Program-made: the position numbers and the translations under genes
Notes under the pieces: generated by a model
Database searches by the model: none
What the model was told of the DNA's origin: nothing
The model's input: only the letters and a program-made list of their open reading frames with translations
From: an uncultured Eubacteriales bacterium
GTDB lineage: Bacteria; Bacillota; Clostridia; Christensenellales; Borkfalkiaceae
DNA: 27,236 nucleotides
Assembly: GCA_905210545.1 (NCBI GenBank)
Contig: CAJLXC010000014.1
Coordinates: 1 to 27,236, forward strand
Reading direction: 5' to 3'
Shown: positions 22,124-27,236 of the stretch, piece by piece
How positions within the stretch are numbered: position 1 is the stretch's first letter
How the letters are laid out: every line of letters starts with the position of its first letter

Positions 22124-23473
22124 TTATAATTTTTCGTTATTAAGATTATTTTTCTTTCTCGTCGCAAAAAACGCGATAGCGAGAAACGCGAGAAGAACTA
22201 TGCTTATCGCGGCGGCGTTTTCAAACTGAACGAGCCACCCGCCGTAACCGTTCGCGCTGTTCGCGTTTGCGGCGTCTATAAGCTTGCCGATAACCGTGGG
22301 CGCAACGCCTGCAGAAACGGAAGCCGCGGCGTTTATAATCGCCGTATAACTGCCCACGTTTATTTCCGTTCTCATATCGAAGGTCGCCACGCTCTGAAAG
22401 CCCGTGAGCGTTCTCGTGGAAACGATGAACACGGAAATGAAGATTATAGAAGTTACCACGTTAAAGTCGTAAATAAATATCATCGCCACGGAAGCAATGA
22501 GCGGAATAAACGACACTAAAAACGCGGTTTTTATGTAGTTTTTATGTTTTTTGGAAACGGCTATCGCGATAGTCGGACCGAAGAACGTCATAATCGGCAC
22601 GACGATGGATAATACTATCGATATAGAATCGGGAAAGCCGAAAACCTCTTTTAAGAAGTTCCCTACCCAGTTGTTTATCGCGTAATACAAAGTCGTTGCA
22701 AGGAGCGAATACACCACGCTCCAGAAATAAAACCAAAACCTTTGTTTAGAGTTTTTAAGCGTGAACAGCCCTTTATTGAAAGACAGCTCGGAATCGTGTT
22801 CGCGCGTGTCCTTCTGATTATCTTTTAAATCCTTGCGCCGCTTCGTCGCGTCGGGAAAACGCTTTGCCGCTTTTGCCGTTATCACGCCGAAAAAAACCGC
22901 GGACAAAATGAAAAGCGCGCCGAAAAGAATATAAGGGATAGTCCACACGTCGAGCGCAACGAACAACGCGCACACGGCGTAAGCGATGGTGTTGCCTATC
23001 GCGAACCCCGCCTGCATAAGTCCGTTTGCCGCAGACGTCATTTCCGTCGGCAGATATATACTCAATATATACATACAGCCGGCGTAAACGCCCGCCTGAA
23101 ACGCGCCCTGAATGGCAAACAATACCCACACTTCCGTCATATTCGCGGAAAAAGCCACGAGAATGCCGCTTATCGCCGCTACGGGAACGGTCACGAGCAG
23201 ATACGTTCTTACGTTAAGTCTGTTCATAAAAAACGCGAGAACCACCTGCACCGCGGCGTAAGACACAAAGTAATACGTCGTCGCAAGACTTGCGTTGAAT
23301 TTGTCCGTATGCATTTTATCTATAAACGTAACAAGCTCCGCACCGAACACGTTTTTCACGCTCATCATAACGGTGTAAAGAATAAAACACGCCGCGACGA
23401 GAAGCTTGAAAAGCTTCCCGTCGGCGTGATTTTGGTCGCTTTTGTCGGCAAGAACGGTTTCACACGTTTCCAT
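22124..23473 (-). CDS. MFS transporter (probable sugar or organophosphate uptake)
   Basis: The 449-residue membrane protein has about 12 hydrophobic segments, split after the sixth by a hydrophilic charged loop (about 205-240, rich in K, R, D and E), as in the major facilitator superfamily. The cytoplasmic N-terminal 20 residues are polar. The family is recognised by overall pattern; the subclass is not clear, although the organophosphate:anion-antiporter-like branch is possible. The downstream FGGY kinase suggests that it imports a sugar that is then phosphorylated. The ribosome binding site AAGGAAA lies about 11 bases before the ATG. Confidence 0.87.
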   Translation of the reverse strand: METCETVLADKSDQNHADGKLFKLLVAACFILYTVMMSVKNVFGAELVTFIDKMHTDKFNASLATTYYFVSYAAVQVVLAFFMNRLNVRTYLLVTVPVAAISGILVAFSANMTEVWVLFAIQGAFQAGVYAGCMYILSIYLPTEMTSAANGLMQAGFAIGNTIAYAVCALFVALDVWTIPYILFGALFILSAVFFGVITAKAAKRFPDATKRRKDLKDNQKDTREHDSELSFNKGLFTLKNSKQRFWFYFWSVVYSLLATTLYYAINNWVGNFLKEVFGFPDSISIVLSIVVPIMTFFGPTIAIAVSKKHKNYIKTAFLVSFIPLIASVAMIFIYDFNVVTSIIFISVFIVSTRTLTGFQSVATFDMRTEINVGSYTAIINAAASVSAGVAPTVIGKLIDAANANSANGYGGWLVQFENAAAISIVLLAFLAIAFFATRKKNNLNNEKL

Positions 23474-23545
23474 ATAAACAAATTTCCTTAATATTTTTAT
23501 CCAGCGTACCGTGGGCGGATTTACGCCTCTTTTATATCGTAAAGG

Positions 23546-25174
23546 TTATTTATTGAAATTATCTTTAAGCGAAACGATCTCGCTTACGATTTCTTTGCCG
23601 TTTCTCGAAAGGCGTTTAAAGTAGCCCGTTCTTATCAGCTGATACGGCTTGTCCGCGTCGCCTTTAAATACGTAAGGCTCAACCTTGCCGTTGTAAACGG
23701 TAACGCTGTTTTCGTTCATACGTTCGGAGAAGTCCTGACCGGAATATTCTTCGTCTTTTAAGAGATAGCCGTATTTTCTTATTTCCGTATCCACGCAATC
23801 ATCGGCGTTAACCCACTGAATAGTGCCTTTGACCTTAATTCCGGAGGTGTCGTTGCCGCTCTTGGATTCGGGCAGATACGAGCATAAAAGCTCGGTCACG
23901 TTGCCGTTTTCGTCCGTGAGAACGTCGTCGCAACGCACGATATACGCGGATTTAAGACGAACCATTCCGCCCTTTTTAAGTCTGAAATATTTAGGCGGCG
24001 GCGCGAGCGAAAAGTCGTCCGCGTCTATAAACAGGTTTTTGGAAAAGCTAATTTTGCGCGTTCTTCTTTCCTCTTCGTTGGGATTTATATCGAAATCGAC
24101 CTCTTCCGTAAGTCCGTCGGGGAAATTCGTTATCGTAAGCTTTAACGGTTTAAGCACGCCCATAGCGCGTTCCGCGTGAATATTGAGATATTCTCTTATG
24201 CAAGCTTCGAGATAAGAAATCTGCACTTCGGAATTAGCTTTGGCAACGCCTATTCTCGCGCAGAAGTCCTTTAACGCTTCCGCGGGAACGCCGCGCCGTC
24301 TCAATCCCGTCAGGGTCGGCATACGCGGATCGTCCCATCCGTCCACCTTGCCTTCTTCTACGAGCTTTTTAAGGTAACGCTTGCTCATAACGAGATTCGT
24401 CACCGCGAGTCTTGCGAATTCTATCTGGCGCGGTTTGGGATTAAAGCCGAGAGTTATGCCAACCCAGTCGTAAAGCGGCCTGTGATCTTCGAACTCCAAC
24501 GTACAGAGCGAATGCGTCACGCCCTGGAGATAATCGCAGATGGGGTGCGCAAAGTCGTACATAGGATAAATGCACCATTTATCGCCCGTGCGGTAATGCG
24601 TTTCGCGAAGTATTCTGTAAATAACGGGGTCGCGCATATTCACGTTCGGAGAAGCCATATCGATTTTCGCGCGCAGACATTTAGAGCCGTCGGGATATTT
24701 TCCCTCTCTCATTTCGCGAAACAGCTTTAAGTTTTCTTCTACGCTTCTGTTGCGGTACGGGCTTTCCTTTCCCGGTTCGGTAAGACTGCCGCGGTTTGCG
24801 GAAATCTCTTCCGGCGACATATCGCAGACGAAAGCGTTGCCGAGTTCTATTTCTTTTTCGGCAAACCTATAGATATCCTCGTAAAAATCCGAAGCGTGCG
24901 TAACCTTGTCGTATTCGAAGCCGAGCCACCGAATGTCTTTTTTTATGGCTTCCTCGAATTCTTCTTTTTCTTTGCTGGGGTTTGTATCGTCTAAAAAGAG
25001 ATTGCACTTGCCGTGATATTTTTCTTTCACGCCGAAGTTAAGGCACAACGATTTTGCGTGCCCTATATGCAGATAGCCGTTTGGTTCGGGCGGAAAACGC
25101 GTCTGAATCGCACTCACCTTTCCGCTTTCTATCTCTTCGTTTATAATTTGCTCTATAAAGTTGGTCGCTTCCAT
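23546..25174 (-). CDS. glnS: Glutaminyl-tRNA synthetase
   Basis: The 542-residue class Ib enzyme is close to the 554 residues of Escherichia coli GlnRS. PPEPNGYLHIGHAKS (28-42) holds the HIGH motif (36-39), and VMSKR (262-266) is the KMSKS loop. The region CTLEFEDHRPLYDW is typical of Glx synthetases. The two beta-barrel anticodon-binding domains (about 340-540, with FSKNLFIDADDF and GTIQWVNADD) identify GlnRS rather than bacterial GluRS. It charges tRNA-Gln directly. Many Firmicutes lack it and use GatCAB instead, though a set of Clostridia has it. AAGGTG lies 6 bases before the ATG. The gene is divergent from glyS. Confidence 0.97.
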   Translation of the reverse strand: MEATNFIEQIINEEIESGKVSAIQTRFPPEPNGYLHIGHAKSLCLNFGVKEKYHGKCNLFLDDTNPSKEKEEFEEAIKKDIRWLGFEYDKVTHASDFYEDIYRFAEKEIELGNAFVCDMSPEEISANRGSLTEPGKESPYRNRSVEENLKLFREMREGKYPDGSKCLRAKIDMASPNVNMRDPVIYRILRETHYRTGDKWCIYPMYDFAHPICDYLQGVTHSLCTLEFEDHRPLYDWVGITLGFNPKPRQIEFARLAVTNLVMSKRYLKKLVEEGKVDGWDDPRMPTLTGLRRRGVPAEALKDFCARIGVAKANSEVQISYLEACIREYLNIHAERAMGVLKPLKLTITNFPDGLTEEVDFDINPNEEERRTRKISFSKNLFIDADDFSLAPPPKYFRLKKGGMVRLKSAYIVRCDDVLTDENGNVTELLCSYLPESKSGNDTSGIKVKGTIQWVNADDCVDTEIRKYGYLLKDEEYSGQDFSERMNENSVTVYNGKVEPYVFKGDADKPYQLIRTGYFKRLSRNGKEIVSEIVSLKDNFNK

Positions 25175-25206
25175 TTTTCACCTTGAAAATTTATCGATTA
25201 TAATTC

Positions 25207-25215
25207 AGTATAACA
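25207..25215 (-). promoter_or_regulatory. glnS promoter (extended -10)
   Basis: On the minus strand TGTTATACT (25215-25207) is an extended -10 element. The -35 region is T-rich without a clear hexamer. The start would be near 25200, giving a leader of about 25 bases. Confidence 0.6.
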
Positions 25216-25285
25216 CTAAATAAAGAAAAACAAAAGCGAAAACGAGCAATTATTTTATTAAAAATCCGCAAAACAACGCGATTGC

Positions 25286-25314
25286 TTGACTAAATTTCGT
25301 TTATGGTTTACAAT
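25286..25314 (+). promoter_or_regulatory. glyS promoter
   Basis: TTGACT (25286-25291) and TACAAT (25309-25314) are separated by 17 bases. Transcription would begin near 25321, about 50 bases before the start codon. Confidence 0.88.
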
Positions 25315-25325
25315 TAAACCAACTA

Positions 25326-25357
25326 TTCCGCTAAGCCATAGCGGAAAATCATTTTTT
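25326..25357 (+). promoter_or_regulatory. Terminator-like hairpin in the glyS leader
   Basis: TTCCGCT (25326-25332) pairs with AGCGGAA (25340-25346) around a 7-base loop, followed by AATCATTTTTT (25347-25357) and then the ribosome binding site AAGGAAG. It starts within about six bases of the predicted transcript start. It may be a weak attenuator or a stabilising 5' hairpin. The leader is too short for a T-box. Confidence 0.45.
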
Positions 25358-25370
25358 AAGGAAGAGCATT

Positions 25371-26765
25371 ATGGAAGAAAAACAAACCGTTACTATGGAC
25401 AAAATCGTAAACCTTTGCAAAGGCAGAGGTTTCCTTTTCCCCGGCAGCGAAATTTACGGGGGTCTTGCCAACTCCTGGGATTACGGTCCGCTGGGCGTGG
25501 AATTCAAAAACAACGTTAAAAAGGCCTGGTGGAAACGCTTCGTGCAGGAAAACCGCTACAACGTAGGGCTCGATTCCGCCATCATCATGAACCCCGAAAC
25601 GTGGGTTGCTTCCGGTCACGTAGGCGGTTTTTCGGATCCGCTTATGGACTGCAAACATTGCAAAACCCGTCACAGAGCGGATAAGCTTATAGAAGATTAC
25701 GCATTTAAAAACGGCACGGACGACAACCCCGCCGGCTGGACGTTCGAGCAGATGTCGCAGTTCATCAAAGACAAAGGCATAGAATGCCCCGTCTGCGGTT
25801 CTAAAGACTTTACCGATATAAAGAAATTCAATCTTATGTTCAAGACCTTTATCGGCGTTACGGAAGATTCCGCGTCCACCGCGTATCTCCGCCCCGAAAC
25901 GGCGCAGGGTATTTTCGTAAACTTTCCCAACGTTCAGCGCGCTTCGAGAAGAAAAATCCCGTTCGGTATCGGTCAGATAGGCAAGTCGTTCAGAAACGAA
26001 ATCACGCCCGGCAACTTTATTTTCCGTATCCGCGAATTCGAACAGATGGAACTTGAATTTTTCTGCAAACCCGGAACGGATCTCGAATGGTTTAAGTACT
26101 GGAAAGAATACTGCCACAAATTCCTTTTGGATCTCGGTATGAAAGACGGCAAACTAAGACTTCGCGATCACGACAAAGAAGAGCTTTGCTTCTATTCTAA
26201 AGCGACCACGGACTTCGAATATCTTTTCCCGTTCGGCTGGGGCGAGCTGTGGGGCGTTGCGGACAGAACGGATTACGACCTTTCGCAGCACGCGAAGCAC
26301 AGCGGCAAAGACCTTTCTTATTTCGATCAGGAAACGGGCGAACGCTATATCCCCTACGTAATAGAGCCGTCGCTCGGCGCGGACAGAGTCGCGCTCGCGT
26401 TCCTTTGCGACGCTTACGACGAAGAGCAGATCGCGGAAGGCGACGTGAGAACGGTGTTAAGACTTCACCCGTTCCTCGCTCCGTTCAAGGCGGCGGTGCT
26501 TCCCCTGTCCAAAAAACTCAGCGAAAAAGCGGGCGCGATTTACGACGAACTCGCCAAACACTTCAACGTGGATTACGACGAGGCGGGTTCTATCGGCAAG
26601 CGGTATCGTCGTCAGGACGAAGTAGGCACGCCGCTTTGCATAACCTACGACTTCGAATCGGAAAACGACGGCTGCGTTACGGTGAGAGACAGAGATACCA
26701 TGGAACAGGTAAGAATCCCCGTTTCCGAGCTTACGAAATATATAGAAGATAAAATTAAATTCTGA
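25371..26765 (+). CDS. glyS: Glycyl-tRNA synthetase, dimeric class II type
   Basis: This 464-residue enzyme is of the single-chain (alpha2) type, not the GlyQ/GlyS tetramer. The start region [15 protein letters not shown] and [14 protein letters not shown] is diagnostic. A zinc-ribbon-like insert carries CKHC (about 98) and CPVC (about 140). Motif 2 lies in [20 protein letters not shown], which also binds ATP, and motif 3 is [15 protein letters not shown]-terminal anticodon-binding domain follows (about 365-464, AVLPLSKKL through YIEDKIKF). It charges tRNA-Gly. AAGGAAG lies 6 bases before the ATG. It is followed after two bases by an acetyltransferase gene on the same strand. Confidence 0.98.
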   Translation: MEEKQTVTMDKIVNLCKGRGFLFPGSEIYGGLANSWDYGPLGVEFKNNVKKAWWKRFVQENRYNVGLDSAIIMNPETWVASGHVGGFSDPLMDCKHCKTRHRADKLIEDYAFKNGTDDNPAGWTFEQMSQFIKDKGIECPVCGSKDFTDIKKFNLMFKTFIGVTEDSASTAYLRPETAQGIFVNFPNVQRASRRKIPFGIGQIGKSFRNEITPGNFIFRIREFEQMELEFFCKPGTDLEWFKYWKEYCHKFLLDLGMKDGKLRLRDHDKEELCFYSKATTDFEYLFPFGWGELWGVADRTDYDLSQHAKHSGKDLSYFDQETGERYIPYVIEPSLGADRVALAFLCDAYDEEQIAEGDVRTVLRLHPFLAPFKAAVLPLSKKLSEKAGAIYDELAKHFNVDYDEAGSIGKRYRRQDEVGTPLCITYDFESENDGCVTVRDRDTMEQVRIPVSELTKYIEDKIKF

Positions 26766-26767
26766 TT

Positions 26768-27236
26768 ATGACAGAAAAAGAAAAAATGCTTGCCGGCGAG
26801 CTTTACGCGCCGACCGACCCGGAGCTTTCCGCTATGCATCTTCGGGTGCAGAAACTGTTTGAAAAATACAACAAAATCCCCGCGCGCAAGCAGGAAAAAC
26901 GCAAAAAGCTCATCAAAAAGATTTTCGGCAAAACGGGCGAAAACGTGAGAGTGGAAACGCCGTTCTTTTGCGACTACGGCGTAAACATAGAAGTCGGAGA
27001 AAACTTTTTTTCCAACTACGGCGCGATAATTCTGGACGTAAACAAGGTTAAGATAGGCAAAAACTGTATGCTCGCGCCAAACGTGGGTATATATTCAGCC
27101 ACCCACCCCGTACGTGCGGAAGAGCGGTATAACGGCGTGGAATTAGGCTTGCCCGTGACTATCGGCGACAACTGCTGGATAGGCGGCGGAGAGCCTTTGC
27201 TTCAGGAACACCAGGCACCATCCACAAGGTATGCTT
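26768..27236 (+). CDS. Sugar O-acetyltransferase (maltose/nodulation acetyltransferase family), truncated at window end
   Basis: The 156 visible codons begin MTEKEKMLAGELYAPTDPEL, the Mac domain of maltose acetyltransferase-type enzymes. A left-handed beta-helix of hexapeptide repeats follows (IEVGENFFSNYGAIILDVNK onwards), with the catalytic histidine in YSATHPVRAEER (H113). These enzymes transfer acetyl from acetyl-CoA to a sugar hydroxyl. The start overlaps nothing but lies only two bases after the glyS stop, so it is probably coupled. After DNCWIGGG the expected hexapeptide continuation (of the AVICPGVTIG type) is replaced by EPLLQEHQAPSTRY, which does not fit the fold. The break near 27191 may be a contig-end artefact. 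The remainder of the gene is not visible. Confidence 0.87.
   Translation, partial: MTEKEKMLAGELYAPTDPELSAMHLRVQKLFEKYNKIPARKQEKRKKLIKKIFGKTGENVRVETPFFCDYGVNIEVGENFFSNYGAIILDVNKVKIGKNCMLAPNVGIYSATHPVRAEERYNGVELGLPVTIGDNCWIGGGEPLLQEHQAPSTRYA

Noticed and set aside
23505..23530. GGCG/CGCC hairpin between the MFS and glnS genes as a terminator
   Set aside because: The stem is only about four pairs and its T run is on the strand opposite to transcription, so it is too weak to call.

Overview
The window looks like a chromosomal segment from an anaerobic Firmicute, most likely an uncultured Clostridia-type gut bacterium. The evidence is a T-box leader on thrS, a YtxC-like sporulation-family protein directly upstream of thrS as in Bacillus, a UPF0291/DUF896 protein, a YitT/DUF2179 membrane protein, AGGAGG-type ribosome binding sites, and promoters of the TTGACA-17-TATAAT type. 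Both tRNAs encode their CCA ends. No phage, insertion sequence, CRISPR array or plasmid gene was recognised. The window edges probably coincide with contig ends: hisG is cut at the left, and the right-hand gene loses family resemblance in its last ~45 bases.

Layout. 1-1390 (minus strand): start of hisG, tRNA-Gly(UCC) with its own promoter, and a YitT-family protein. 1500-4104: leuS, closed by a strong hairpin shared with the converging operon. 4111-5620 (minus): a KtrA/TrkA-like RCK protein and an EamA transporter, one base apart. 5656-5850: palindromic repeat DNA. 5881-10380 (minus): pheS-pheT-UPF0291-SDR operon with a consensus promoter. 10449-10914: tRNA-Ala(GGC), its terminator, and an AT-rich stretch holding a possible gene remnant. 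10915-14273 (minus): thrS under T-box control, then a PHP-domain protein. 14278-17708 (minus): a P-type Ca2+-ATPase gene split at an A_AAA_AAA heptamer followed by TGA, then the YtxC-like gene. 17784-18381 (plus): a purine-type phosphoribosyltransferase. 18415-18593: a predicted small RNA on the minus strand. 18676-20512 (plus): an OmpR-type response regulator and histidine kinase. 20660-23473 (minus): MFS transporter plus FGGY sugar kinase. 23546-25174 (minus): glnS, divergent from glyS (25371-26765, plus), which is followed by a truncated sugar O-acetyltransferase gene.

How the genes fit together. The dominant theme is translation: five aminoacyl-tRNA synthetases (Leu, Phe, Thr, Gln, Gly) and two tRNA genes. 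Only thrS shows a T-box; glyS has a short terminator-like hairpin in its leader. The remainder is ion transport (RCK protein, Ca2+-ATPase), sugar uptake and phosphorylation, and regulation.

Two observations stand out. First, the ATPase can be restored to one reading frame by a -1 shift on a canonical slippery heptamer that lies just upstream of a GC-rich hairpin. Second, an orphan small-RNA unit lies between the phosphoribosyltransferase and the two-component genes. It has a -10 box but no good -35, and direct repeats with an 11-base period where an OmpR/PhoB-family activator would bind. It also has a long 5' hairpin, an anti-Shine-Dalgarno-like linker and an intrinsic terminator.
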